64,000 bases of DNA from Streptomyces nojiriensis (GTDB taxonomy: Bacteria > Actinomycetota > Actinomycetes > Streptomycetales > Streptomycetaceae): positions 3,426,001 through 3,490,000 of the forward strand of contig NZ_CP071139.1 in assembly GCF_017639205.1 (NCBI RefSeq). The letters run 5' to 3'. The notes below the pieces were generated by a model that was not told the origin of the DNA, searched no databases, and worked only from the letters and a program-made list of their open reading frames with translations. The position numbers and the translations under genes are program-made. This document shows positions 18,708-27,424 of the stretch, in pieces; positions within the stretch are counted from its first letter, which is position 1, and the number at the start of each line of letters is the position of its first letter.

Positions 18708-20228
18708 TCATCCCAGGCCGGCCCGCAGCGCTGGGTCGGAGAGCTCGGCCCAGACGTCCGGAAGCTCCCTCTCGCGCCGCTCGGCCAGGGCTTCCTCGCG
18801 CGCGTAGAGCACGCCCCAGGTGAAGGCGGACTCCCCCGCGCCCGTCGCCTGGACGGCGAGGCCGCGCAGGGCGCCGCGGGCCACCACGCTGTCCTGGTGG
18901 TCGCCGAGCAGGTTCTGCACGGCCTTCCCCGTCTTGGCCAGGTTCTTCGCCGGTCCGCCGAGTACGGGCACGGCCGACTCGGCCGCGTACCGGACCCGCT
19001 TGGCGGCCTTGCGGGCGTCGTGCAGGGCCAGGTCGCGCTGCTCGCCCTCGTCGAGGGAGAGGGCGCTCTCGACGCGGACGGCGAGGCGCGCGTAGTCGCG
19101 GAGCACCGCCTTGGGCAGGACCGCCTCCGGGGGCCGGGCGGCGGCCTTCAGCAGGGGTGGCGCGTCCAGTACGGCGTCGAGGGCGTCCAGCAGGGCCACG
19201 TAGCGGGCGCTGTCGAGCACGGCCAGGGCCCGGCGCCGCGATCCGGAGCGGCGGGCGGTGTTCCACACCCGCAGCCTGCTGCGGACCGGGCCGATCACGA
19301 GGGTGCGGGGCAGCTCGCCGAGCCGGGTCTGGATCCGCTCCAGCAGGACCTCCTGGTCGCGGTCGACGCCGAGCTCGGCGGCGAGCCAGCGCAGTTCCTC
19401 GCCGATGGGGTCGGTGGCGGCCCGGTCGATCACCTTGCGGTAGGTCTTGAAGGCGCTGCGGATCCGGCGGCTCGCGACCCGCATCTGGTGGACGGAGTCC
19501 GGCAGCCCGCGTCGCACGGCCGGGTCCTGGGCGACGAGCGCGTCGCGCTGTTCGCGCAGGTACGCGAGCACGTGCGCGCCCGTGGTGCCTTCCGGGCCGC
19601 CGCTCGCGGGCCGGGCCGGGGGCTCGGCCGCGGTCTCGGCGAGGGCGCGGGCGAGCTTCGAGGGGGCGTCGGAGACCCGGAGTCCGGCCCTGCGGAAGGT
19701 CTTCTCCACGGCGTCGAGCAGTTCGGGGTCGACGCCGTCGGCGAGTTCCACCTCGACCTCGGTCCAGGCGGCGGTGGCCTCGCCGCGCTCGGCCAGGACG
19801 GCGTCGGTGCTCAGTTCCGCGAGCAGGGCCCCGTCGGCGTCGAGCAGGTGGCTGACGCGGCGCGAGGAGACCAGCCTGACCTGTGGCTGGAGCCCGGCGC
19901 CGCGGACGCGGGAGCGGACGAGGGCGGCGAGGGAGGGCGGGACCGTGTCGCTGAGCGCGGCCCCGATCTCGTCGCGCACGCCCGGGGAGACGGGGAGTTT
20001 GAGGTGCCAGCCCTCGTCCGCGCCGCCCGTTCTGCGCCTCAGGGTGAGACCGTCGGCGGCGAGCCGCTGGTCGGGGGTGTCGTAGTAGACGGCGTCGAGG
20101 TCGACGGTGCCCTGGTCGGAGACGGCCGCGATGGCGGCCGTGCCCGTCAGGTCCGGCACCCCGCGCCGGGCAGATTTGGCCTTGGAGAACTCGAATTTCC
20201 GCTCGATTTCGCGCTTGGTGTCCGCCAT
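18708..20228 (-). CDS. CYTH and CHAD domain-containing protein
   Basis: A 506-residue two-domain protein. Residues 1-205 form a CYTH triphosphate-tunnel domain: the ExExK signature in REIERKFEF near the start, then VYYDTPDQRLAADGLTLRRR and WHLKLP. Residues about 225-500 form a CHAD domain of conserved histidines and basic residues (SVHQMRVASRRIRSAFKTYR, HDARKAAKRVRYAAE, LGDHQDSVVAR). CYTH domains hydrolyse inorganic or organic triphosphates; CHAD domains bind polyphosphate. The combination suggests a polyphosphate-associated triphosphatase. It is separated from the radical SAM gene by 75 bp on the same strand. Whether it shares a pathway with that gene is unknown. Confidence 0.93.
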   Translation of the reverse strand: MADTKREIERKFEFSKAKSARRGVPDLTGTAAIAAVSDQGTVDLDAVYYDTPDQRLAADGLTLRRRTGGADEGWHLKLPVSPGVRDEIGAALSDTVPPSLAALVRSRVRGAGLQPQVRLVSSRRVSHLLDADGALLAELSTDAVLAERGEATAAWTEVEVELADGVDPELLDAVEKTFRRAGLRVSDAPSKLARALAETAAEPPARPASGGPEGTTGAHVLAYLREQRDALVAQDPAVRRGLPDSVHQMRVASRRIRSAFKTYRKVIDRAATDPIGEELRWLAAELGVDRDQEVLLERIQTRLGELPRTLVIGPVRSRLRVWNTARRSGSRRRALAVLDSARYVALLDALDAVLDAPPLLKAAARPPEAVLPKAVLRDYARLAVRVESALSLDEGEQRDLALHDARKAAKRVRYAAESAVPVLGGPAKNLAKTGKAVQNLLGDHQDSVVARGALRGLAVQATGAGESAFTWGVLYAREEALAERRERELPDVWAELSDPALRAGLG

Positions 20229-20277
20229 AGACCGAACTTAGTCCTGAACGGATCACGTCGGCAGGGTGAACGGAACA

Positions 20278-21477
20278 TCAGGCTGACAATGGCCGTTGCA
20301 CCTTGATCGACTGCAGGAGGCCGATCGCCACCCACACCGCGAACATCGATGATCCTCCGTACGAGACGAAGGGCAGTGGGAGCCCGGCCACCGGCATGAT
20401 CCCGAGGGTCATCCCGATGTTCTCGAAGGACTGGAAGGCGAACCAGGCGATGATCCCGGCGCACACGATCGTCCCGTACAGCTCGGTGGTCTCCCGGGCG
20501 ATCATGCAGGCCCGCCACAGGATGACGCCGAGCAGCAGCAGGATCAGTCCGGCCCCGACGAAGCCGAGCTCCTCCCCCGCCACGGTGAAGACGAAGTCGG
20601 TCTGCTGTTCGGGCACGAACTGGCCGGTGGTCTGCGAGCCCTTGAACAGCCCGGAGCCGGTCAGGCCGCCGGAGCCGATCGCGATGCGCGCCTGGTTGGT
20701 GTTGTAGCCGACGCCGGCCGGGTCGAGCTCGGGGTTGGCGAAGGCCGCGAAGCGGTTGATCTGGTACTCGTCGAGTACGCCGAGCTGCCAGATCAGGATG
20801 GCGCCGCTGGCGCCGGCGCCGAGCAGGCCCACCACCCAGCGGTTGGAGGCGCCGGAGGCCAGCAGCACGCCGAGCACGATCACGATCATGACCATCACGG
20901 AGCCGAGGTCGGGCATCAGCATGACGATGCCCATCGGGGCCGCGGCGAGGCAGAGCGCCTTGACGACCGTGCGGTGGTCGGGGTGGGCGAGGTCGCCCGC
21001 GTCCACCCGGGTGGCCAGCAGCATCGCCATCACCAGGATGATCGTGATCTTCACGAACTCGGACGGCTGGAGGGAGAATCCGCCGCCGATGACGATCCAC
21101 GCGTGGGCGCCGTTGATGGTGGCGCCGAGCGGGGTCAGCACGGCGAGGATCAGCAGGAGGGAGAGCCCGTAGAGGATCGGCACGGCGCCGCGCAGGGTGC
21201 GGTGGCCGAGCCAGACCGTGCCGATCATCAGCACGAGGCCGATGCCGGTGTTGAGGGCGTGCCGGGCCAGGAAGTAGTACGGGTCCCCCTGGTTCAGCGT
21301 GGTCCTGTTGCGGGTCGCCGACCACACCAGCAGGGCGCCGATGCAGGAGAGGGCGGTCGCGGAGAGGAGTATCGGCCAGTCGAGCCGGCGCACCACCGAG
21401 TCGCGGGCGGTGAGCTTGGCCATCGCCCCGCGCTCGGGCGCGTACCGGGAGACGGAGAACTTGTTGGCGGTCTGCAT
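20278..21477 (-). CDS. rodA: SEDS peptidoglycan glycosyltransferase RodA
   Basis: A 399-residue polytopic SEDS protein that polymerises lipid II into glycan strands together with a class B PBP. About ten membrane spans are visible, from WPILLSATALSCIGALLVW to FAVWVAIGLLQSI. The hallmark PLPFVSYGGSS lies near the C-terminus, with IMPVAGL before it. It is last in the order mreB-mreC-mreD-mrdA-rodA. In Streptomyces this group serves spore-wall synthesis. An inverted-repeat element fills the gap between mrdA and this gene, so part of its expression may depend on sequence inside or downstream of that element. Confidence 0.95.
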   Translation of the reverse strand: MQTANKFSVSRYAPERGAMAKLTARDSVVRRLDWPILLSATALSCIGALLVWSATRNRTTLNQGDPYYFLARHALNTGIGLVLMIGTVWLGHRTLRGAVPILYGLSLLLILAVLTPLGATINGAHAWIVIGGGFSLQPSEFVKITIILVMAMLLATRVDAGDLAHPDHRTVVKALCLAAAPMGIVMLMPDLGSVMVMIVIVLGVLLASGASNRWVVGLLGAGASGAILIWQLGVLDEYQINRFAAFANPELDPAGVGYNTNQARIAIGSGGLTGSGLFKGSQTTGQFVPEQQTDFVFTVAGEELGFVGAGLILLLLGVILWRACMIARETTELYGTIVCAGIIAWFAFQSFENIGMTLGIMPVAGLPLPFVSYGGSSMFAVWVAIGLLQSIKVQRPLSA

Positions 21478-21486
21478 GTCTTCCCT

Positions 21487-21650
21487 TAGGGGGTGTCTTG
21501 TCGATCAGGGCGGATCAGGGAGCGGTGGCCGGTGCCGTGCATCGCAAGGCGGACGAGGGAGGCGACGCGGAGCGTCGCCGACCGAGGACAACGCGGCGAG
21601 GTGCGGTGCCGGCCGCCGCGAGCCCGCCCTGATCGGCAGGACACCCCCTA
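21487..21650. mobile_element. 164-bp fold-back MITE-like element between mrdA and rodA
   Basis: The termini 21487-21513 and 21624-21650 form a 27-bp inverted repeat with two mismatches, beginning TAGGGGGTGTC. An imperfect subterminal repeat continues the arms (about 21522-21540 with 21601-21619), and a perfect 8-bp hairpin sits in the centre (21561-21568 with 21572-21579). TA dinucleotides stand at both outer edges, as expected for an IS630/Tc1-type target duplication. It holds no coding frame. The last base of the right arm plus TA forms the mrdA TAG stop codon. Confidence 0.7.
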
Positions 21651-23828
21651 ATCCTGGCGAGCCGCGGGCGGTGCGGGCGGCCCGGCGAGCACGGCCGGCT
21701 CCAGATCCTCGGGGGACGCCGGCACGTACGGCCGGATCTCCGGGGAAATGATGGAGCCGTCGGGCTCGATCCGGGGCAGCTTCGCCTCGGGGCCCAGCAG
21801 CAGGGCCTTCTTGAGGTCCTGCTTCCCGTCCATGGTCAGACCGTAGATGGCGTTGTAGAGGTTGCGGACGGCGGGGCCGGAGGCGCCCGAGCCGGTGCCG
21901 CCCTGGGAGATCGTCATGACGATCGTGAAGTCCTTGGTGTAGGTCGCCAGCCATGACGTGGTCTGCTTGCCGTAGACCTGGGCGGTGCCGGTCTTGGCGT
22001 GCATCGGGATCTTGTCCATCGGCCAGCCGCCGAACCGCCAGGCGGCGGTGCCGCCGGGTTCGACGACCGAGCGCAGGCCCCCGTCGAGGTCTCTGATGGT
22101 CTTGGCGTCGATCGGCAGCCGGCCGTGCGACTGGGGCTTGATCATCTCGATGTGCTTGCCGTCGGGGCTGATCACGGCCTTGCCGACGGTGGGGTTGTAG
22201 AGGGTGCCCCCGTTGCTGATGGCGGAGTAGGCGGTGGCCATCTGGATGGGGGTGACGAGGACGTCGCCCTGGCCGATGGCGAAGTTGATGCTGTCGTAGG
22301 CCTTCAGCTGGTTGCCTTCGAGGCAGCTCTCGTACGCGATCTGCTCGACGTAGGTGCCGCCCCGCTTGCCCTGCTTGCACCAGGCGTTCTTGTTGGCCTT
22401 CCAGAAGTTCTGCTTCCACTTCCGGTCGGGGATCCGGCCGGTGACCTCGTTCGGCAGGTCGATGCCGGTCTCGGAGCCGAGTCCGAACTCCCGGGCGGTC
22501 CGGTAGAACCAGTCGTGGGCGTCCTTCTTGGGGCTGAGGCCGCCGTCGCGCTGCCACTCCTTGTGGCCCAGGGCGTAGAAGACGGTGTTGCAGGAGAACT
22601 TGAGGGCGTCCCCGAGGGTGATCGGGCCGTGCCCCTTGGACTCGAAGTTCGCGAAGCTGCGGCCGCCGAGGCTGTAGGAGCTGCTGCAGTTGTACTTGTC
22701 GTCGAACTTGTAGCCGGCCCGGACGGCCGCGCTCGCGGAGACCACCTTGAAGATGGAGCCCGCGGGCGCCATGCCCTGGATGCCCCGGTTGAGCAGCGGG
22801 TAGTTGGAGTTCTTGCTGGTGAGCTTCGCGTAGTCCTTGCCGGAGATGCCGCCGACCCAGGTGTTGGGGTCGTAGTCGGGCTGGGAGGCCATCGCGACGA
22901 TGCGGCCGGTCTTGGCCTCCATGACGACGACGGCTCCGGAGTCGGCCTCGTACTTGCGGCCGGTGATGTTGTCGGTCTCGTTGCGGACGACCTTCATCGC
23001 GTCCTGGAGCTCGTACTCGGCGACGGCCTGGACCCGGGCGTCGATGCTGGTGACGAGGGTGGATCCGGCCACGCCCGGGTCGGACTTGGTCTGGCCCATG
23101 ACCCGGCCGAGGTTGTCGACCTCGTACGAGGTGACCTCCGCCTTGCCGCGCAGCTGCCTGTCGTAGGTGCGTTCGATGCCGGAGCGGCCGACCTGGTCGG
23201 ACCGCAGGTGAGGCGAGTCGGAGTCCTTGGCCTTCTGGATCTCGTCGTCGGTGACCGGTGAGAGGTAGCCGAGCACCTGTGCGGTACGGGCCCCGCCGGG
23301 GGCCGGGTAGCGGCGGACCGCGGTGGGCTCGGCGGTGATGCCGGGGAAGTCCTCCGGGCGTTCGCGCAGTTGCAGCGCCTGCTGGGTGGTGGCTTCGAGC
23401 GTGACCGGGATCGGCTGGTACGGGGAGCCGTTCCAGCAGGGCGCGGGGGTCTGGGAGTCGCAGAGCCGGACCTTGTCCATGACCTCCCTGGGGCTCATGT
23501 CCAGGACGTCGGCGAGGCGGGTCATGACGCCCTTGCCCTTGTCCTTCATCTTCATCAGCGCGGTGCGGCTGGCGGAGACGACGAGGCGGGTCTCGTTGTC
23601 GGCGAGCGGGACCCCGCGGGCGTCGAGGATCGAGCCGCGCACGGCGGGCTGGACGACCCGCTGCACGTGGTTGCTCTTCGCCTCGTGGTAGTACTCGTCG
23701 CCGTTGCGGATCTGCAGGTACCAGAGCCGTCCGCCGAGGGTGAGGAACATCGAGAGGACGAGCACCTGGATCATGACGAGCCTGATCTGCACCCGGGAGG
23801 TACGGCCGGTCTCCGGAACGTTGGTCAC
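21648..23828 (-). CDS. mrdA: Penicillin-binding protein 2 (class B transpeptidase)
   Basis: A 726-residue monofunctional D,D-transpeptidase that cross-links peptidoglycan with RodA. It has an N-terminal signal anchor (IRLVMIQVLVLSMFLTLGGRLWYL), a dimerisation/pedestal region with RGSILDARGVPLADN, then the transpeptidase domain with SxxK at Ser358-Lys361 (GSIFKVV), SxN at Ser412-Asn414 and KTGT at 612-615. All active-site motifs are intact. It starts 13 bp after mreD. The C-terminal tail is Pro/Ala-rich, and its TAG stop is formed at the edge of the fold-back element, so the native C-terminus may have been altered by insertion. Confidence 0.96.
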   Translation of the reverse strand: MTNVPETGRTSRVQIRLVMIQVLVLSMFLTLGGRLWYLQIRNGDEYYHEAKSNHVQRVVQPAVRGSILDARGVPLADNETRLVVSASRTALMKMKDKGKGVMTRLADVLDMSPREVMDKVRLCDSQTPAPCWNGSPYQPIPVTLEATTQQALQLRERPEDFPGITAEPTAVRRYPAPGGARTAQVLGYLSPVTDDEIQKAKDSDSPHLRSDQVGRSGIERTYDRQLRGKAEVTSYEVDNLGRVMGQTKSDPGVAGSTLVTSIDARVQAVAEYELQDAMKVVRNETDNITGRKYEADSGAVVVMEAKTGRIVAMASQPDYDPNTWVGGISGKDYAKLTSKNSNYPLLNRGIQGMAPAGSIFKVVSASAAVRAGYKFDDKYNCSSSYSLGGRSFANFESKGHGPITLGDALKFSCNTVFYALGHKEWQRDGGLSPKKDAHDWFYRTAREFGLGSETGIDLPNEVTGRIPDRKWKQNFWKANKNAWCKQGKRGGTYVEQIAYESCLEGNQLKAYDSINFAIGQGDVLVTPIQMATAYSAISNGGTLYNPTVGKAVISPDGKHIEMIKPQSHGRLPIDAKTIRDLDGGLRSVVEPGGTAAWRFGGWPMDKIPMHAKTGTAQVYGKQTTSWLATYTKDFTIVMTISQGGTGSGASGPAVRNLYNAIYGLTMDGKQDLKKALLLGPEAKLPRIEPDGSIISPEIRPYVPASPEDLEPAVLAGPPAPPAARQD

Positions 23829-23841
23829 GACTGCTCCTCCC

Positions 23842-24549
23842 TTACAGCTTTTTGACGCTCTTCACACCCTTGACCGCCTTGACCCCCTTTATACGGACAG
23901 CTTTGTTGGCCCGCGAGCGCGCGGTCTTCAGGCGCAGGCCGCCGCGCTGGCTGCCGATGCGCAGGCCCGTGCCGCCGGCCAGCCAGCCGGCGGAGACGTC
24001 GGCGGCCTTGTTGGCGGGGCCGCCGCCGGCCTCGACGGCCATCGGGTCGTTCTCGGCCTTCCGCGCCAGCGCCATGATCCACGGCACGGTGAACGGCGCG
24101 AGCAGCAGGTCGTAGAGGGTGGCGGTGAACACCAGCCCGGTCAGGCCCACGTGGCGGGCGGCGGTGTCGCCGACGAGGGCGCCCACGCTCGCGTAGAGCA
24201 GGGTGGAGCCGATCGCGGCGGCGACGACGGTGAGCATCGGGCCCCAGGCGGAACGGAACCGGCCGCCGTCGGGGCGGGTCAGCCCGGCGACGTAGCCGAT
24301 GACGCACAGCACGAGGGCGTACCGCCCGGCGGCGTGGTCGGCGGGCGGGGCCAGGTCGGCGAGGAGACCGGCGGCGAAGCCGATGAGCGCGCCGCTGACG
24401 TGCCCGTACACGAGTGCGAGCGAGACGACCGTGAGGAGCAGCAGGTCGGGCACGGCGCCGGGCAGTTGGAGCCGGCCCAGGACGGTGACCTGGATGACGA
24501 GGGCGACCACGACGAGGGTGGCCGAGAGCAGGATCCGGTTGAAGCGCAT
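23842..24549 (-). CDS. mreD: Rod shape-determining protein MreD
   Basis: A 235-residue integral membrane protein of the elongasome that links MreC and MreB with RodA/PBP2. Five or six hydrophobic spans cover residues 1-165 (e.g. LLSATLVVVALVIQVTVLG, PDLLLLTVVSLALVYG). The last 70 residues are an unusual basic cytosolic tail ending in valine-lysine repeats (KGVKAVKGVKSVKKL). Gaps to mreC and mrdA are 13 bp each, so the group is one operon. The tail is longer than in typical MreD proteins. Confidence 0.92.
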   Translation of the reverse strand: MRFNRILLSATLVVVALVIQVTVLGRLQLPGAVPDLLLLTVVSLALVYGHVSGALIGFAAGLLADLAPPADHAAGRYALVLCVIGYVAGLTRPDGGRFRSAWGPMLTVVAAAIGSTLLYASVGALVGDTAARHVGLTGLVFTATLYDLLLAPFTVPWIMALARKAENDPMAVEAGGGPANKAADVSAGWLAGGTGLRIGSQRGGLRLKTARSRANKAVRIKGVKAVKGVKSVKKL

Positions 24550-24562
24550 GCGTGGTCTGCTC

Positions 24563-25498
24563 CTAGTCGTCGGCCGGCTTGGCGGGCACGGACGGGGTGA
24601 CCGTGACGGTGACCGTCGGGGTGGGCTTGGGTGCCTCGGGCTTGGGCGGCAGGACTGCGTCGCGGGGGTCCTCGCGCGGCGGCATCACCACGACGCCGAC
24701 GATGTCCAGGCGCGAGAAGCCGACGAACGGACGCACCCAGACGGTGCGGGTCAGGTCGCCGCGCGAGGGGTCGACCTTGACCACCTCGCCGATCGGCACG
24801 CCGGGCACGAAGGGCTTGTTGCCGCGCGAGCCGAAGGTGACGAGTCGGTCGCCGGGGCTGACCTTGGCCTTGCCGTTGAGCATCTGGACGGACAGGGCAC
24901 GGTCGCCCTGGCCGGTGGCGAAGCCGAGTTCACCGGTCTTCTCCAGCCGGGTGCCGACGGTGAAGTCGGGGTCGTTGGCGAGGACGACGGTGGCGGTGTC
25001 GGGGCCGACGGTGCTGACCCGGCCGACGAGCCCGTCCCCGTTGAGGACGGTCATGTCGCGTTCGATGCCGTCCTTGCTGCCGGCGTCGATGGTGACGGTC
25101 CACGAGAAGCCCTGGGCCGCTCCTATGGCGATGACCTCGGCGCCCTTGATGCCGTACTGCCCGGCGCCGGCCCGCTTGAGCATCTCGTCGAGCTCGTGGA
25201 TGCGGCTGCGGGTCTGGTCCTCGCTGCCCAGCTTGGCCTTCAGCGCGGCGTTCTCGCGCTCCAGCGTGGCGACGCGGTTGTGGCGCTCGCCGGAGTCCCT
25301 TACCGCCCCTATGGCGTTGGCGACCGGATCGACCGCGGTCGCCACACCTTCCTCGACCGGGCCGAAGACCGCTGCGGCGGCCTGCCGGGCACCGTCGACC
25401 GGCGACTCCTCGCCTGCCCTGATGTCCACCGTGATCAGTGCGAACGCGATGGCGATCAGAAGCACCAGGAGCAGCCGGCTTTCTCGTGTGTCCCTCAC
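24563..25498 (-). CDS. mreC: Rod shape-determining protein MreC
   Basis: A 311-residue bitopic protein whose periplasm-side beta domains organise PBPs. It starts at GTG 25498 (VRDTRESRLLLVLL), followed by one membrane span (LLLVLLIAIAFALITV), a coiled coil (about 65-105, HNRVATLERENAALKAKLG), the double beta-barrel (SWTVTIDAGSKDGIERDM, GLVGRVSTVGPDTATV), and a Pro/Thr/Val-rich tail. GAGGAAGG lies 14 nt upstream of the GTG, a long spacing. Two hairpins separate it from mreB, so mreCD is probably transcribed at a lower level than mreB. Confidence 0.94.
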   Translation of the reverse strand: MRDTRESRLLLVLLIAIAFALITVDIRAGEESPVDGARQAAAAVFGPVEEGVATAVDPVANAIGAVRDSGERHNRVATLERENAALKAKLGSEDQTRSRIHELDEMLKRAGAGQYGIKGAEVIAIGAAQGFSWTVTIDAGSKDGIERDMTVLNGDGLVGRVSTVGPDTATVVLANDPDFTVGTRLEKTGELGFATGQGDRALSVQMLNGKAKVSPGDRLVTFGSRGNKPFVPGVPIGEVVKVDPSRGDLTRTVWVRPFVGFSRLDIVGVVVMPPREDPRDAVLPPKPEAPKPTPTVTVTVTPSVPAKPADD

Positions 25499-25550
25499 GT
25501 GCGGCGGCCGTGCCTTCCTCGTCGGATTTCTCTTTTGCCTGTATATCAAC

Positions 25551-25590
25551 GATCCGCCGCACGGGCCCGGTAGCACCCGTACGGCGGATC
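25551..25590 (-). terminator. Second hairpin between mreB and mreC
   Basis: GATCCGCCG (25551-25559) pairs with 25582-25590, and after one mismatch ACGGG pairs with CCCGT. The loop is about 10 nt. It lies between the mreB stop and the mreC start and may cause partial termination or protect the processed 3' end. Confidence 0.6.
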
Positions 25591-25607
25591 CTTGTGTGTT
25601 CCGCATG

Positions 25608-25628
25608 GCCCCTCCGGCAAGGAGGGGC
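25608..25628 (-). terminator. First hairpin after mreB
   Basis: Perfect 8-bp GC-rich stem (25608-25615 with 25621-25628) and 5-nt loop, only 5 bp past the mreB stop. Confidence 0.6.
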
Positions 25629-25633
25629 ATCTG

Positions 25634-26674
25634 TCAGCGACGGGGCTGGGCGTCCAGGACCTGCTGGAGGGCCTCGAACTCCTCGACGCACTTGCCGGAG
25701 CCGAGCGCGACCGAGTCGAGCGGGTCCTCCGCGATGTGGATCGGCATGCCGGTCTCCCGGCGCAGCCGCTCGTCGAGGCCGCGCAGCAGGGCGCCGCCGC
25801 CGGTCAGGACGATGCCGCGGTCCATGATGTCGCCGGAGAGCTCCGGCGGGCACTTGTCGAGCGTGGTCTTGACCGCGTCGACGATGGAGTTGACGGGCTC
25901 CTCGATGGCCTTGCGGACCTCGGCGGCCGAGATGACGACCGTCTTGGGCAGGCCGGAGACCAGGTCGCGACCGCGGATCTCGGTGTGCTCGTCCTTGTCG
26001 AGGTCGTAGGCCGACCCGATGGTGATCTTGATCTGCTCGGCCGTGCGCTCACCGAGGAGGAGCGAGTACTCCTTCTTGATGTGCTGGATGATCGCATTGT
26101 CGAGCTCGTCGCCGGCCACCCGGATGGACTGTGCCGTGACGATTCCGCCGAGGGAGATGACGGCGACCTCGGTGGTGCCGCCGCCGATGTCCACGACCAT
26201 GTTGCCGGTGGCCTCGTGGACGGGCAGGCCCGAGCCGATGGCGGCGGCCATGGGCTCTTCGATGATGTGCACCTGGCGGGCGCCGGCCTGCGTGGACGCC
26301 TCGATGACGGCGCGTCGCTCCACTCCCGTGATGCCGGAGGGAACGCAGACCACCACGCGCGGGCGGGCCAGGTAGCGGCGCTTGTGAATCTTGAGGATGA
26401 AGTACCGGAGCATGCGCTCGGTGATCTCGAAGTCGGCGATGACGCCGTCCTTGAGGGGCCGTACTGCGACGATGTTGCCGGGCGTGCGCCCGATCATCTT
26501 CTTCGCTTCCGAGCCGACCGCCAGGATGCCACCGGTGTTCGTGTTGATGGCGACCACGGACGGCTCGTTCAGGACGATCCCCCGGCCCCTCACGTACACC
26601 AGCGTGTTGGCGGTCCCGAGGTCGATCGCCATGTCACGGCCGATGAACGACATTTTGTTCCCCTTGTTCCCCAT
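25634..26674 (-). CDS. mreB: Bacterial actin MreB
   Basis: MreB forms membrane-bound actin-like filaments; in Streptomyces it acts mainly in sporulation septa and spore-wall thickening. The 346-residue protein shows phosphate-1 [16 protein letters not shown], the catalytic region EEPMAAAIG, phosphate-2 [13 protein letters not shown] and the adenosine motif [14 protein letters not shown] chose ATG 26674 ([12 protein letters not shown]); ATG 26653 has the better AAGGGG Shine-Dalgarno and is a real alternative, giving 339 residues. It is first in the mreBCD-mrdA-rodA group, with about 200 bp of upstream sequence for promoters. Confidence 0.96.
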   Translation of the reverse strand: MGNKGNKMSFIGRDMAIDLGTANTLVYVRGRGIVLNEPSVVAINTNTGGILAVGSEAKKMIGRTPGNIVAVRPLKDGVIADFEITERMLRYFILKIHKRRYLARPRVVVCVPSGITGVERRAVIEASTQAGARQVHIIEEPMAAAIGSGLPVHEATGNMVVDIGGGTTEVAVISLGGIVTAQSIRVAGDELDNAIIQHIKKEYSLLLGERTAEQIKITIGSAYDLDKDEHTEIRGRDLVSGLPKTVVISAAEVRKAIEEPVNSIVDAVKTTLDKCPPELSGDIMDRGIVLTGGGALLRGLDERLRRETGMPIHIAEDPLDSVALGSGKCVEEFEALQQVLDAQPRR

Positions 26675-26874
26675 GAGGAGCGTCTGGCCTTCCAGTTGAT
26701 AGCGGCTGCTGTCAGGTCGGCGAGGTGGGTGTGTGGGTGGAGGCCCCATCGTAGTGCCGCAAGTACGAAGACCGCGCGACGGGACTCCGGCAATCCCGCC
26801 GGAATGGATACCCGCCCCCTCAGTGGTGACGACGTGTCCTGCCCAGGCGTTCCCGCTTCGGCCCGGAAATACCG

Positions 26875-26905
26875 TGGGGCGACCGAAATTACTTCGGTCG
26901 CCCCA
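26875..26905 (-). terminator. Terminator of ndk
   Basis: 13-bp perfect stem (26875-26887 with 26893-26905) with a 5-nt AT-rich loop, 45 bp past the ndk stop. The rest of the gap (26675-26874) shows nothing further that I can identify and should contain the mreB promoter. Confidence 0.85.
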
Positions 26906-26949
26906 GGTCATGAGCGCTATTCGGCTGATGTTCCGTCAGGAAAGAGTGC

Positions 26950-27360
26950 TCAGAGCGCCGGGAAGAACAGCTTCAGCTCACGCTCGGCGGACTCCTCCGA
27001 GTCCGAGGCGTGGATCAGGTTCTCACGCGTGATCGTGCCGAAATCACCCCGGATGGAGCCCGGCGCCGCCGCGATCGGGTCAGTGGGTCCGGCCAACTGG
27101 CGGACACCCTCGATCACCCGCTCGCCTTCGACCACCAGGGCGACGATCGGGCCGCTCGCCATGAAGCCCATGAGGGGCTCGTAGAACGGCTTGCCCTTGT
27201 GCTCGCCGTAGTGCGCCTCCAGGGTCTCCTGGTCCAGCGTACGCAGCTCCAGTGCGGGGATGGTCCAGCCGGCCTTCCGCTCGATGCGGCCGATGATCTC
27301 GCCGACCAGACCACGACGGACGGCGTCGGGCTTGAGCAGGACGAGGGTGCGCTGGGTCAT
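26950..27360 (-). CDS. ndk: Nucleoside diphosphate kinase
   Basis: Ndk transfers the gamma-phosphate between nucleoside tri- and diphosphates through a phosphohistidine. The 136-residue protein begins MTQRTLVLLKPDAVRRGL and has the active-site motif RENLIHASDS with His117. Length and all core motifs are standard. A strong hairpin ends the gene. The next gene upstream (DUF4233) lies 64 bp away on the same strand, so ndk could be at the end of a folC-DUF4233-ndk transcript. Confidence 0.98.
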   Translation of the reverse strand: MTQRTLVLLKPDAVRRGLVGEIIGRIERKAGWTIPALELRTLDQETLEAHYGEHKGKPFYEPLMGFMASGPIVALVVEGERVIEGVRQLAGPTDPIAAAPGSIRGDFGTITRENLIHASDSEESAERELKLFFPAL

Positions 27361-27424
27361 GTTGCGGCTCCTTGCGGCAAACGGGTGCGGTAGGGCGAAT
27401 CTACAGGGCCGGTCGGGGGACCCG

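Noticed and set aside
18604-20256. Minus-strand frame of 550 codons overlapping the CYTH-CHAD gene in another frame
   Set aside because: Arg/Pro-rich shadow; the CYTH-CHAD frame carries clear domain motifs.
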